Source of the DNA: Desulfobacteraceae bacterium UBA2174
GTDB taxonomy: Bacteria > Desulfobacterota > Desulfobacteria > Desulfobacterales > UBA2174
Assembly: GCA_002327445.1 (NCBI GenBank)
Contig: DCWA01000030.1
Location: 1 to 64,000 of the forward strand
Length of the DNA: 64,000 bases
Reading direction: 5' to 3'
Shown here: positions 53,342-62,756 of the stretch, one piece after another
How positions within the stretch are numbered: the first letter of the stretch is position 1
How the letters are laid out: every line of letters begins with the position of its first letter
Program-made: the position numbers and the translations under genes
Notes under the pieces: model-generated
What the model saw: only the letters and a program-made list of their open reading frames with translations
What the model was told of the DNA's origin: nothing
Databases searched by the model: none

Positions 53342-54085
53342 CTATGGTTCCACCACAATCGCTTGGTAGTTGAGCCTGGAGAGGCGATCGCGGGCCTGAT
53401 CGGCCGCCTGGCGGTCGTTGAAAGGGCCGACCCGCACCCGGTACCAGACGCCCCGCTCGGCGGTTTGGATCCGCACGCTGCGAGCGGCAAAACCTTGGGC
53501 GGCCAGCCGACTCACGACCCGCTCGGCCGCTTCAGCTTCGCGCAAGGCCGCCACCTGCACCGACGGCCCCTTGGCCTTTTTCGGTGGTCCGGCTTCGGGT
53601 GGCTTTGGGGTCGGCGGAGCCGCGGCCTCCGGTGAGGCGGGCACCGGCTTGACGACTGGCGGCTTCTGGGGCTCGCCGACGACAGGTCCCGGCTTGGCGG
53701 TTGCTGGTTTCTGGAACGCTGCAGCGACGGGCGCCGGCTTGGCGGCCGGTGGCTTCTGGGAAACGGCTTTGTCCGCCGGTACCGGCGCCGGCAGCGGCTT
53801 GTTGTCCTGCTTCAAGACGGTGTAAAAATCCAGGGGTTGGCTATTGGCAGAGCCGTCCATGAGAGCACGAAAACGCTCCACCTCTGTCTTCATTTCCGTA
53901 TCGCGCAAGGCGGCGATCTCTTTTTGCAGCGCCTGGATGTCAAACCGCAACGGAGAGGTCCCACGACCGACGAGCACGCCCAGATAAAAGTTCGCTCCGG
54001 CCACCAGAACCAGCCACAGCAGCCACAAGCGCGAAATCCGCGCCGGCCTTCCTTCCTCCGACGACCCGTTGGCCTTGACCACCAT
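53342..54085 (-). CDS. SPOR-domain cell-envelope protein
   Basis: A 247-residue bitopic protein. The cytoplasmic N-terminus is followed by one membrane helix (RLWLLWLVLVAGANFYLGVLVG, about residues 20-41), a short coiled coil, a Pro/Ala/Lys-rich repeated linker (about 95-165, KPAPVAAAFQKPATAKPGPV) and a C-terminal SPOR domain (SVQVAALREAEAAERVVSRL...VRVGPFNDRQAADQARDRL). SPOR domains bind denuded septal peptidoglycan, so a division or envelope role is likely. It lies 39 bp downstream of argS. Confidence 0.88.
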   Translation of the reverse strand: MVVKANGSSEEGRPARISRLWLLWLVLVAGANFYLGVLVGRGTSPLRFDIQALQKEIAALRDTEMKTEVERFRALMDGSANSQPLDFYTVLKQDNKPLPAPVPADKAVSQKPPAAKPAPVAAAFQKPATAKPGPVVGEPQKPPVVKPVPASPEAAAPPTPKPPEAGPPKKAKGPSVQVAALREAEAAERVVSRLAAQGFAARSVRIQTAERGVWYRVRVGPFNDRQAADQARDRLSRLNYQAIVVEP

Positions 54086-54124
54086 AGGCGGCCTCCTCGC
54101 CGCTTCCCTTCTCCCGAGGCCGGG

Positions 54125-55792
54125 TTACATGCGTTCAGGGGCCGAAACCCCCAACAGCCCCAGTCCCCTGGCGATCACCTGGCGTACCGCGGCCACCAGG
54201 AAGAGCCGGCCCCGGGCCAGCAACGGATCCTCGGTCAGCACCCGGTGCCGATTGTAGTAGGCGTGAAAGGCAGCGGCCAGATCCATCAAAAAGAAGGTCA
54301 CCCGGTGAGGTTCCAGGTTGGCGGCGGCAGTGGCGATGGTCTCTGGAAAAGCGGCCATGGCCTTGATCAGCGCGATTTCCTCGGTCTCGGTGAGGGACGC
54401 CACGGCCTCCGGATCGAAAAGGACCTCGCCGACCCCGTGTTCCTCGGCGGCCTTGCGCAGAATGCTCGCGATGCGCGCATGCACGTACTGGACGTAGTAA
54501 ACCGGATTGTCATTGGTCTTCTGCTTGGCCAGCTCCAGATCGAAGTCCAAGGCGCTTTCATGGTGCCGCGTGAGGAAAATGAAGCGGGCGGCGTCCCGGC
54601 CGACCTCGGCCACCACCTCGGCCAAGGTGACGAACTCCCCGGCCCGGGTGCTCATGGCCACCGGCTGGCCGCCGCGCAACAGATTGACCAGATGTACCAA
54701 AATAACCTGGAACTGGTCGCGTCGCTGCCCCGATGCCTCGATGGCGGCCGTCATCCGCGGAATGTAGCCGTGATGATCCGCGCCCCACACGTCGATGACC
54801 CGGTCGAAGCCACGGGAGTACTTTTCCCGGTGGTAGGCGATATCCGACGCAAAGTAGGTGGCCAGTCCGTTTTGACGAACCACCACACGGTCCTTTTCGT
54901 CGCCATAGTCGGTGGTGCGGCACCACTGGGCCCCGTCCTTTTCATAGACGATGCCCCGGCGGCGAAGGTCGTCCAGGGCCGCCTCCACCCGTCCCTCGTC
55001 GAACAGGCTCTGCTCGCTGTACCATCGATCGAATTGGACGCCGAAGTCTTCCAGGTCCTTCCGGATTCCTTCCAGGATGCTGCCGGCGGCGTGGCGCGCA
55101 CAGTAGTCTACCGCCTCTGCCTCGTCCCCTTCCAACAGGGCATCGCCCTTTTCCTGACGAATCTGCGCCGCCAGATCGCGGATATAATCGCCCTGGTAGC
55201 AATCCTCGGGAAATTCGATCGTTCGGCCGCACAGGGCGGCATAGCGCAGGTACACCGAAAGGCCGAGCGTGCGGATCTGCCGGCCCGAGTCGTTGATGTA
55301 ATACTCACGCTGCACGCGATAGCCGGCGGCATCGAGGATGTTGGCGGTCGTATCCCCCACCGCCGCCCCCCGGCCGTGGCCCACGTGGAGCGGCCCGGTG
55401 GGATTGGCACTGACGAACTCGACCTGGACGCGCCGCCCGGCCCCGGCATCGCTGGCACCGTAACTCCCCCCGGCGCGATGGATATCGGCCAGCAGCGGGT
55501 GCCAGGCCGTCGGTCGAAGAAAAAAATTGATGAAGCCGGGTCCGGCGATCTCGGTGCGCTCAATGCGATGGGCGCTATCCTCCAGATGGGTCAGCAGAAT
55601 CTCGGCCAGCCGGCGGGGGGCCATGCGATGCTGCTTGGCGGACACCAGGGCAACGTTGGTGGCAAAATCCCCGTGGTTGTCCAGTTTGGGGGCCTCCACG
55701 ACAAAATCGCCCGTGAGGTCATTGGACAAGGCCCCGGCTTGGTGGGCCCGGGCCACGGCGGCGCCGATCATCTCCCGAATCACTTGTTTCAT
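54125..55792 (-). CDS. argS: Arginyl-tRNA synthetase
   Basis: A 555-residue class I synthetase. It has the N-terminal Add-1 domain (residues about 1-100), the signature FVSANPTGPLHVGHGRGA with the HIGH-equivalent HVGH, and VWGADHHGYIPRM. The KMSKS equivalent reads MSTRAGEFV, and an anticodon-binding helical domain closes the protein (PHRVTFFLMDLAAAFHAYYNRHRVL). Start at ATG 55792 with GAATATTGAATG upstream. Followed by the SPOR gene. Confidence 0.97.
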   Translation of the reverse strand: MKQVIREMIGAAVARAHQAGALSNDLTGDFVVEAPKLDNHGDFATNVALVSAKQHRMAPRRLAEILLTHLEDSAHRIERTEIAGPGFINFFLRPTAWHPLLADIHRAGGSYGASDAGAGRRVQVEFVSANPTGPLHVGHGRGAAVGDTTANILDAAGYRVQREYYINDSGRQIRTLGLSVYLRYAALCGRTIEFPEDCYQGDYIRDLAAQIRQEKGDALLEGDEAEAVDYCARHAAGSILEGIRKDLEDFGVQFDRWYSEQSLFDEGRVEAALDDLRRRGIVYEKDGAQWCRTTDYGDEKDRVVVRQNGLATYFASDIAYHREKYSRGFDRVIDVWGADHHGYIPRMTAAIEASGQRRDQFQVILVHLVNLLRGGQPVAMSTRAGEFVTLAEVVAEVGRDAARFIFLTRHHESALDFDLELAKQKTNDNPVYYVQYVHARIASILRKAAEEHGVGEVLFDPEAVASLTETEEIALIKAMAAFPETIATAAANLEPHRVTFFLMDLAAAFHAYYNRHRVLTEDPLLARGRLFLVAAVRQVIARGLGLLGVSAPERM

Positions 55793-55969
55793 TCAATATT
55801 CCGGTATTCGCGGTTGAATTTGGGGCATCACCGGTTCGCAGCAGGCGCCCGGAAAAGCAACGGCGAGCCAAGAACCAAAAACCGTGCCGTCGTAAGCCCG
55901 GCAACGGTTTCGGCTTCGGTGTTTAGTGGGTTTTACCGGTCAAGTCAAGCCGGTGGAGATGGATTTCAT

Positions 55970-56305
55970 GGTTCTGTCAAAGTAGGGGTCTCTGCTACTT
56001 TTCTTGCCGAATGTCACCGTTTCCCGCCAATCTTCTCAACTGCAGATTCCTCACCGACGTTCGGAATGACGCGGGAAAATTCAAGTGTCAAGTGAGCTAA
56101 AGTGACTAAAGTGAGCTAAAGTGAAGGAATCCTGGCAGTTATATAAAAACCGGAGCGAAGCGACTCCACCACTTTAGTCACTTTAGTCATTAGTCACTCG
56201 TAATTTTAGTCACTCAGAAAAGATGTCATCCCGAACCCCTTTCCTCCTCTCCCGTGTCATCCCGAGGAGTTTACGACGAGGGATCCGCAGTCCAGGAGAC
56301 TGGCG
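55970..56305. repeat. Composite ~300-bp dispersed element, copy B (inverted)
   Basis: Reverse complement of 20141-20437 over its whole length, including the tail (GTTCTGTCAAAG, AATGTCACCGTTTCCCGCC), the GTTCGGAATGAC arm, the AGTGAGCTAAAG block, the ATATAAAAACCGGAGCG core and the TACGACGAGGGATC end. Copy B has about 35 bp of extra REP-like sequence near 56223-56257. It occupies most of the argS to T3HypD gap; 55793-55969 shows nothing else. Confidence 0.85.
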
Positions 56306-56332
56306 GGATGCCCATCTCAGATGAGCATCGGA

Positions 56333-57364
56333 TCAGCGCAGCATGAATCCCTGTTTCAAGGGATCGGCCGGATCGATGACGAAAGTGTGGCGGCCGGTGA
56401 TGTGAGCCGTCCCTGAAACTTCTGGAATTACGGCCGGATACGGACCAAATGAGGCGTCGGCCGTCACCCGCCCGGCAAAACAGGTGCCCAGGATGCTTTC
56501 GATGACGATGGGCTGGTCGATACCGATCTCACCTCGGGCATGATGGATGGCCAGGCGCGCGCTGACTCCCGTGCCGGTGGGGCTGCGATCCACCTCGCCG
56601 TCGGCGAAGATGCACACGTTGCGGCTGTGATGGCCGGGTTCCAAGGCCGGGCCAATGAAGATGGTGCCGTAAAGAAAGCTCAAGTCGGCTTCAAAGGGAT
56701 GAGAAATCGGCCGGGATGCCATGACCGCCCGCTTGACGGCGCGGCCGGCGGACACCAACGCGGTAAAATCCTCGCTGGCACAGCGCAGGTCCAGGTCCTC
56801 GGCTTGCATGAAAGCGTAAAAGGCGCCGCCGAAGGCCAGGTCATAGCGCACCGGACCGTATCCGGGCACCTCGACTTGCTGGTCCAGAGCCAGGACGAAA
56901 CTGGGGACGTTTTCGAAGCGGACCCCAACCACATGGCCGTCCGCCACCCGGGCGCGGGCCGTGACCAGGCCTGCCGGGGTGTCGATCCGCACCACGGTCT
57001 CGGGTTCCCGCGCGGCGATGGTCCCGGTTTCCACCATCACCGTGACGATGCCGATGATCCCGTGGCCGCACATGGAGCTGTAGCCCTCGTTGTGCGTAAA
57101 GAGCACCCCGAAATCGGCCTCGGGAGAAACCGGCGGCGTGACGATGCATCCGTACATGTCGGCATGGCCCCGGGGCTCGAACATCAGGGCGGTGCGCAAG
57201 TGGTCCAAGTGCTCGCGCATGTAGCGGCGCCGATCCAGCATGGTGGTTCCGGGCAGCTCCGGCAGCCCGCCGGTGATCACCCGCAGCGGCTCGCCGGCCG
57301 TGTGGGCATCGATGGTCGTGATTCGGGGCCAATCGGCGGGAGGAGCCCAGTCGTTGATTTTCAT
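56333..57364 (-). CDS. Trans-3-hydroxy-L-proline dehydratase, proline-racemase family
   Basis: Predicted to dehydrate trans-3-hydroxy-L-proline to delta1-pyrroline-2-carboxylate. The 343-residue fold is that of proline racemase. The first catalytic Cys is kept (SSMCGHGIIG, Cys99), but the second is replaced by Thr263 in DRSPTGTGVSAR. That Cys/Thr pair is the known signature separating dehydratases from racemases and epimerases, which have Cys/Cys. The ATG at 57364 is used. Its neighbour encodes the matching reductase. TCAGACC, also seen at the divergent promoter of this locus, occurs 32 bp upstream (57396). Confidence 0.85.
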   Translation of the reverse strand: MKINDWAPPADWPRITTIDAHTAGEPLRVITGGLPELPGTTMLDRRRYMREHLDHLRTALMFEPRGHADMYGCIVTPPVSPEADFGVLFTHNEGYSSMCGHGIIGIVTVMVETGTIAAREPETVVRIDTPAGLVTARARVADGHVVGVRFENVPSFVLALDQQVEVPGYGPVRYDLAFGGAFYAFMQAEDLDLRCASEDFTALVSAGRAVKRAVMASRPISHPFEADLSFLYGTIFIGPALEPGHHSRNVCIFADGEVDRSPTGTGVSARLAIHHARGEIGIDQPIVIESILGTCFAGRVTADASFGPYPAVIPEVSGTAHITGRHTFVIDPADPLKQGFMLR

Positions 57365-57429
57365 TTTTTCTCTCGTTTTGGAATGTCCCGGAAGATCAGA
57401 CCGAGTTCGCGGTTCTGAAAGGATCAATG

Positions 57430-57554
57430 ACTGATGGCGATATGAAAGCCAGCGCGCAGCGGCACCTCAACCTTAGCTCACTTCAGTCCCTCTAATTATT
57501 TTAGTCATTTTAGTCATTTGTAACTTTAGGCACTTGTCACTTTAGTCACTTAAG
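57430..57554. repeat. Degenerate AGTGACTAAA-type core repeat
   Basis: GCCAGCGCGCAGCGG core, then CAACCTTAGCTCACTTCAGT and further TTTAGTCATTT and CACTTTAGTCACT units up to the reductase stop codon. Only the right half of the element is well preserved. Confidence 0.7.
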
Positions 57555-58520
57555 TCACTCGTCAAAATCCACCTCCGTCCCGATTCCCTCTTGCTCGGCC
57601 CGGTTCAGGACGGCGGCGGCGGCCACGACGTCCTGAACCGCCACCCCGACGGTCTTGAACAGCGTGATCTGTTCGTCGTTCTGCCGGCCGGGACGGACGC
57701 CGTTGACGATTTCCCCGATTTCGGCATCCACCACGGCTCCCGGAATGATCAGGTCGCCGGCTTCCTCCAGCGCCATGGCGCACGAGTCGGCCACCACGAA
57801 AGAGCGGGCCACGGTGACGGCGTCGATCTCCTGCACGTCCGGCATGAAGGAGCCCACCGCGGTGACGTGGGTCCCGGGCTGCAGGTCCTTGCCATCGAAG
57901 ACCGGGGTGCGGGACGTCGTGGCCGTCACCACGATGTCGGCCCGGCGCACCGCCGCCGCCGGATCATCCGCCACCATGACGTGCGTCCCGCCGGCGCGAC
58001 CGTCATAATCCGCCGCCAATCGACGGGCCGCTTCGGGTATCTGATCGACCACTGCCACCTCTTGGATCTGGCGCACCGTCAATACCGCTTCGAGCTGACT
58101 GCGCGCCTGGACCCCGGCGCCGAAGAGCACCATGCGCCGCGAATCCGGCCGCGAGAGGATTTCGGCGGCCAGGCCTCCGGCGGCTCCGGTACGAATGGCC
58201 GTTAGACTGCTACCGTCCATCAGGGCACGCGGCAGCCCGGTCTCCGGGTCGAGGACCAGGACGGTGGCCGTCACGGTGGGCAGACCTCGCTGGGGGTTGC
58301 CATCGTAGATGGAAATGATCTTGACCCCCAATTCTGCGGTCTGTTTCATGTAGGCTGGCATGAGGAGCGAAACGCCTTTTCCCGTGCCGACCCGGCCACG
58401 CAGCGGCACCTCGGCCTGGCCGGCCGACAGTTGGCCAAAGGCACTGCGCATGGCATCGATGGCCTGGCGCATCGGCAGGGCGGCGCGCACCTGGGAGGCG
58501 GTGAGGATGCGGATTTTCAT
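57555..58520 (-). CDS. Ornithine cyclodeaminase/mu-crystallin family reductase, probable delta1-pyrroline-2-carboxylate reductase
   Basis: A 321-residue NAD(P)-dependent enzyme. ELGVKIISIYDGNPQRGLPTV has the active-site lysine segment, ALMDGSSLTAIRTGAAGGLA is the family signature, and MVLFGAGVQARSQLEA the nucleotide-binding loop. Members of this family reduce the product of trans-3- and cis-3-hydroxyproline dehydratases to L-proline, which fits its position between T3HypD and the regulator. True ornithine cyclodeaminase remains possible. GGAGGATCC before ATG 58520. Confidence 0.82.
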   Translation of the reverse strand: MKIRILTASQVRAALPMRQAIDAMRSAFGQLSAGQAEVPLRGRVGTGKGVSLLMPAYMKQTAELGVKIISIYDGNPQRGLPTVTATVLVLDPETGLPRALMDGSSLTAIRTGAAGGLAAEILSRPDSRRMVLFGAGVQARSQLEAVLTVRQIQEVAVVDQIPEAARRLAADYDGRAGGTHVMVADDPAAAVRRADIVVTATTSRTPVFDGKDLQPGTHVTAVGSFMPDVQEIDAVTVARSFVVADSCAMALEEAGDLIIPGAVVDAEIGEIVNGVRPGRQNDEQITLFKTVGVAVQDVVAAAAVLNRAEQEGIGTEVDFDE

Positions 58521-58563
58521 GGATCCTCCGGTGAAAAATCGAGGCAGGCGGGCTTCTGTCGCA

Positions 58564-59301
58564 TCACCCGGGTTGTTTGGCCGCATCCCGGCCGTCGGGA
58601 ATGATGGATTGCAGCTCTTCGTTGATGGCGTTGAGATGCCGGCGCATCCAGTCGGCGGCCTGGTCTCCGTCGCCGGAGCGGACGGAGTCGATCACCCGGG
58701 CCGCGGTGTCTATGGAAAAGCTCCGGAAGTTGGAGGACAGGTAGCGGGTGCGCAACCGGGCATGATGGTCCAGCACCTTCTCGATGAGCAGCTTCGTCAT
58801 TTCGCAGATCACGGCGTTGTGGGTCGCCTCGGCCAAGGCGTAATGAAACTGCAGGTCCGCGGACAGAAAGGCGGGATAATCGTCGGCGGCGGCATCCCTG
58901 GCTTTTTGCAAGGCCGCTTCCATGGCCTGGATGTGGCTCTCGTCGGCCCGTTCCGCAGCCAGGCGACAGCTCTTGCATTCCAGCAGCTCGCGGGCTTCCA
59001 TCAGATCGAAGATGTTGCCGGCGGCCAGGGCGTTGTGCAACCGATCGGTGGAGGGCCCGCTTCCGGGCAGGTTTTTGCGGATGAAGGTGCCCCGACCCTG
59101 GGTGACCTCCAGGTAACCCATCACCACCAGGGCATTGGTGGCCTCGCGCACCGAAGAGCGGCCCACACCGAACAGTTGTGCCAGCTCCCGTTGCGAAGGA
59201 AGCTGGCCGCCGGCTTCGAGTTCGCCCTTTTCGATCTTGTCCAAAATCTGTTCGACCACCATTTCCGGGGCCGTGCTCTTGCGAATGGTCTCAAAACCCA
59301 T
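58564..59301 (-). CDS. FadR/GntR-family regulator of the hydroxyproline locus
   Basis: A 245-residue repressor-type protein. The N-terminal winged helix (ILDKIEKGELEAGGQLPSQRELAQLFGVGRSSVREATNALVVMGYLEVTQGRGTFI) is followed by an FCD ligand domain with FLSADLQFHYALAEATHNAVI and DHHARLRTRYL, which carry the His/Asp metal site of FCD regulators. The ATG at 59301 has AGGAG 10 bp upstream; an earlier in-frame TTG (59319) is less likely. It probably senses a hydroxyproline or pyrroline carboxylate. ATAAAAG-TG-CTTTTAT (59430-59445) upstream is a possible autoregulatory site. Confidence 0.87.
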   Translation of the reverse strand: MGFETIRKSTAPEMVVEQILDKIEKGELEAGGQLPSQRELAQLFGVGRSSVREATNALVVMGYLEVTQGRGTFIRKNLPGSGPSTDRLHNALAAGNIFDLMEARELLECKSCRLAAERADESHIQAMEAALQKARDAAADDYPAFLSADLQFHYALAEATHNAVICEMTKLLIEKVLDHHARLRTRYLSSNFRSFSIDTAARVIDSVRSGDGDQAADWMRRHLNAINEELQSIIPDGRDAAKQPG

Positions 59302-59429
59302 GGTGTTCAGGCTCCTCAAGGGACTCCATCAGCGCTTCGGGCATGACGGCGCCCCGTTTTTCCTGGCCTTCCCCGCGGCGGTTGAAAATGTCTTTAAAGG
59401 ATCGTCGACAATCCCGCCAGTTATCTGAA

Positions 59430-59445
59430 ATAAAAGTGCTTTTAT
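59430..59445. promoter_or_regulatory. Palindrome upstream of the GntR-type regulator
   Basis: ATAAAAG-TG-CTTTTAT is a perfect 7+2+7 palindrome in the gap between hypD and the regulator gene, about 130 bp before the regulator start. Confidence 0.5.
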
Positions 59446-59542
59446 CTGTACCCGCCGTGAATGCCGGGGTTGAAGATCGATTTTTTGGGAATGGACTCAC
59501 CGGCACTCTATGCCAACGCGGACCGGGAGTCCACCGGCGGTC

Positions 59543-61906
59543 TCAAAATTCGCTGTGCGCGGTGCGCTGGATGATCTCCTGTTGCAGTTCGGGGGTCAAA
59601 TCGACGAAGTAATCGCTGTAGCCGGCCACGCGCACGATGAGGTCACGGTAGTTTTCCGGGTGCCGCTGGGCCTCGCGCAGGGTGTCGGCGTCCACGACGT
59701 TGAACTGGATGTGGTGGCCGTCCATGCGAAAGTAGCCGCGCACCAGTTGCCCCAACTTGCGGACCCCGGTCTCATCCGCCAGCACCTGGGGGAGGAACTT
59801 CTGGTTGAGCAGGGTACCGCCGGTGCGCAGGTGGTCGATCTTGGCCGCCGATCGCACCACGGCGGTGGGGCCCTGGCGGTCGGCCCCCTGGACCGGGGAA
59901 ATTCCCTCTGAAAGCGGCTGCCCGGCCTTTCGCCCGTCGGGCAACGCCCCGATGACGCTGCCGAAATACACGTGGCAGGTGGTGGGCAGCAGGTTGACCC
60001 GGTGCACGCCTCCCCGGGCGTTGGGCCGCCCGTTGACCGCCGCGTAGTAGGCCTCGAAGACGTCGCGCAACACCGCGTCGGCCGCTTCGTCGTCATTGCC
60101 GTACTTGGGCGTTTCGTCCAGGAGCCGACGGCGCAGATCCTCGAAGCCGGCAAAATCGGCGGACAGGGCCTGTTCGAGTTCGCCCATGGTCATGGTGGCT
60201 TGATCGAAAACGTGGTGCTTGACGGCCGTCAAGGCATCGGTGGTGGAACCGAGACCCACTCCCTGGATGTAGGAGGTGTTGTAGCGGGCGCCGCCGTCAT
60301 TGTAGTCGCGTCCCTTGGCGATGCAGTCGTCGATGAGCAGAGACAGAAACGGCACCGGCATGTAGCGGGCGTTGATCTGCTCGATGGCGTTGTTGCCCCG
60401 GATCTTGATGTCGATGAAATGTGACAGCTGACGGCGCCAGGCGTCGAAGAAGGCGGCGAAGTCGGCGAATTCCGCCGCCCGGCCGGTGGCCGGCCCGAGC
60501 TGCCGGCCGGTGCGCGGGTCCTTCCCGTCGTTGAGCGTCAGCTCCACCAGTTTGGCCAGGTTGAAGTATCCGGTAAGAATGTAAGCTTCGTGGCCGAAGG
60601 CCCCGGCCTCCACGCAGCCCGAGGCCCCGCCCTCCCGGGCGTCGCCGATGTCCTTGCCCTGGCGCACCAGTTCCTGGACGATGGCGTCGGTGTTGAAGAC
60701 CGAGGGCTGGCCGAACCCGGTGCGCACAATCTTCAACGCCCGGTGGATGAAGCGGTCCGGGTTCTTCTTGCTCAACTGCACCATCGAACTGGGCTGGAGC
60801 AGGCGCATTTTCTCGATGATATCCAGGATGAGATAGGTGAGATCGTTGACCGCATCGGCGCCGTTGCGGTCCACCCCGCCGAGGTTGATCAGGGCAAAAT
60901 CGGTATAGGTGTTGCTCTCCTGGCCCGTCACGCCGGTCTTGGGGGGCGCCGGGTGGTTGTTGAACTTGATCCAGAAGGCGCCGAGCAGCTCCTTGGCCCG
61001 CGCCTCGGTGAGGGTGCCGGCATCGATCTCACGCCGGTAGAAGGGATACAGGTGCTGGTCGAGGCGGCCGGGATTGAAGGCGTCCCAGGGGTTGAGTTCG
61101 GTGATGACCCCCACGTGGACGAACCAGTAGGTTTGCAGAGCCTCGTGGAAGGTCTCCGGGGCCCGGGCCGGCACCTTGCGGCAGGCGGCAGCCATCTCCA
61201 GCAACTCCCCCCTCCGTCCGGCGTCGATTTCAGCGGCGGCCATGGCCTCCAACCGCTCGGCATGGCGCACGGCCCATTGGATCAGGGCCTCGGCGGCGAT
61301 GTCCATGGCCCGCAGTTGCTCCAGCCGGTCCAGGGCATGATGATCATTCAAGAAATCCAACTTGTGGATCTGCTCGGCAATCTGCAGGCGCAAATCGGCC
61401 ATGCCGAGGCGGAAGATCTTGTCCCCGCCGGCGGTGTGCCCCGGGGAGCGCTGCTCCTGGAATTCGGTGAAAATCCCGGCCTGGTAGCTGGCGATCCATT
61501 CCTCGGTCATGTGGGCAAAAATCCGTTCGCGGATGGTTCGGCCTTTCCAGAAAGGAATGATCTTGTCCGTATAGATGCGCCGGGTGTCATCATCCACGGC
61601 GTAGGGGATCTTGGGCCGCGAGTCGAGGATCTCCAGGTCTTCGAGGGAATGGAGGCAGATTTCAGGATAGGTGGGTGTTTCCTTGGGCGCCGGACCACGC
61701 TCACCGACGATCAACTCGTCTTCGCCGATCCAGATCGTCTTGTTCTCCAAAATATGCTTGAAAGCCAGGGCCCGCTGGACCGGCACGGATGCGTTGCGGG
61801 CGGCGGCGCTCTGGTAAAAATCGGTGACCAGCACCGCCCGTTCCACCGAGATCTTGGGCTGGGCGTCCAGGCTGCGCTGTCTCAACCGCTGGATGCGGGG
61901 TGTCAT
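59543..61906 (-). CDS. hypD: Glycyl radical trans-4-hydroxy-L-proline dehydratase
   Basis: Removes water from trans-4-hydroxy-L-proline to give delta1-pyrroline-5-carboxylate by glycyl radical chemistry. The 787-residue protein has the radical loop RVAGYSDYF (Gly762) and GASGCVEAG with Cys431 and Glu433. As I recall them, the active-site residues of C. difficile HypD (F152, H160, D278, D339, C434, E436, Y450, G765) map here to F149, H157, D275, D336, C431, E433, Y447 and G762, a constant offset of three. GCVE also occurs in other glycyl radical dehydratases, but this match and the neighbours favour HypD. It is oxygen-sensitive and needs the adjacent activase. Confidence 0.92.
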   Translation of the reverse strand: MTPRIQRLRQRSLDAQPKISVERAVLVTDFYQSAAARNASVPVQRALAFKHILENKTIWIGEDELIVGERGPAPKETPTYPEICLHSLEDLEILDSRPKIPYAVDDDTRRIYTDKIIPFWKGRTIRERIFAHMTEEWIASYQAGIFTEFQEQRSPGHTAGGDKIFRLGMADLRLQIAEQIHKLDFLNDHHALDRLEQLRAMDIAAEALIQWAVRHAERLEAMAAAEIDAGRRGELLEMAAACRKVPARAPETFHEALQTYWFVHVGVITELNPWDAFNPGRLDQHLYPFYRREIDAGTLTEARAKELLGAFWIKFNNHPAPPKTGVTGQESNTYTDFALINLGGVDRNGADAVNDLTYLILDIIEKMRLLQPSSMVQLSKKNPDRFIHRALKIVRTGFGQPSVFNTDAIVQELVRQGKDIGDAREGGASGCVEAGAFGHEAYILTGYFNLAKLVELTLNDGKDPRTGRQLGPATGRAAEFADFAAFFDAWRRQLSHFIDIKIRGNNAIEQINARYMPVPFLSLLIDDCIAKGRDYNDGGARYNTSYIQGVGLGSTTDALTAVKHHVFDQATMTMGELEQALSADFAGFEDLRRRLLDETPKYGNDDEAADAVLRDVFEAYYAAVNGRPNARGGVHRVNLLPTTCHVYFGSVIGALPDGRKAGQPLSEGISPVQGADRQGPTAVVRSAAKIDHLRTGGTLLNQKFLPQVLADETGVRKLGQLVRGYFRMDGHHIQFNVVDADTLREAQRHPENYRDLIVRVAGYSDYFVDLTPELQQEIIQRTAHSEF

Positions 61907-61961
61907 GGGAAGCCTCCGTAAAAAGAAAGTTTCAAGCGAATAGATTAGTCACTTTCCTCCC

Positions 61962-62756
61962 TCACCCTCCGTAACTCACCGCCAAACCGGCGGCGGCGAA
62001 TTGCGCGCCGACTTTCTCGCAGTCCTGCCGCGTGGGGCTTTTCACCCCGGCCATCCGGTTTTCCATTTTCAACCGCTGATACTTGCCATCGGCAATGGCG
62101 TGGAAGGGCAGCAGATCCACCTGCCGGACATGATTCAGTCCGCGCGCGAATTGCGCCATCCGCTCAACCTGTTCCGCATCGTCGTTGATTCCCGGCATCA
62201 GGGGAATGCGAAGGACGATCTCCGGCGCTAGGCCGTCAAGGATTTGAAGGTTTTCCAGGATCCGCCGGTTGCCGACTCCGGTGTACCGGCGGTGGCTTTC
62301 ATCATCCATCAACTTGAGATCGTAGAGCACCAGGTCGGCCTTGGCCAGGACGGCCCGGATGACTTCCGGTGGGGCATAGCCGCTGGTGTCCACCGCCGTA
62401 TGGATTTCCCTCCGGCGGCATTCATCCAGCATCGCGCCCAGGAATTCGGGCTGGGCCAGGGGCTCTCCCCCGGAAAAGGTGGCCCCGCCGCCGGATTCGT
62501 CGTAGAAGATGCGGTCCTTTTCGATTTCAGACATCAGGGCCGCCACGGTCCAGCGCCTTCCCGCGATCTCGGTCCGCCCGGCGAGCCCGGCGGTGGCCTT
62601 GAAGGGTATATGTTCCGGCTCGAAGCGCTGGCCTTCGGGGTTGTGACACCACCAGCACCGCAGAGGGCACCCCTTGAAGAAAACCGTGGTGCGAATTCCC
62701 GGCCCGTCGTGGAGGGCGTATTTTTTGATTTTGAAGACGATTCCGTCCATAGTCAT
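61962..62756 (-). CDS. hypE: Glycyl radical enzyme activase (radical SAM)
   Basis: Installs the glycyl radical on HypD. The 264-residue radical SAM protein has KGCPLRCWWCHNPEG, the CxxxCxxC cluster motif, then GGGATFSGGEPLAQPEF for SAM binding. The segment between residues about 45 and 75 contains no cysteines, so the two-cluster ferredoxin insert common in dehydratase activases is missing, as in pyruvate formate-lyase activase. Two candidate ATGs lie 6 bp apart (62756, 62750). It is 55 bp upstream of hypD and divergent from the aconitase-X gene. Confidence 0.9.
   Translation of the reverse strand: MTMDGIVFKIKKYALHDGPGIRTTVFFKGCPLRCWWCHNPEGQRFEPEHIPFKATAGLAGRTEIAGRRWTVAALMSEIEKDRIFYDESGGGATFSGGEPLAQPEFLGAMLDECRRREIHTAVDTSGYAPPEVIRAVLAKADLVLYDLKLMDDESHRRYTGVGNRRILENLQILDGLAPEIVLRIPLMPGINDDAEQVERMAQFARGLNHVRQVDLLPFHAIADGKYQRLKMENRMAGVKSPTRQDCEKVGAQFAAAGLAVSYGG

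Noticed and set aside
56092..56220. Possible CRISPR array from repeated AGTGACTAAAG units
   Set aside because: Units are 10 nt, imperfect, without spacers of constant length, and no cas gene is nearby.
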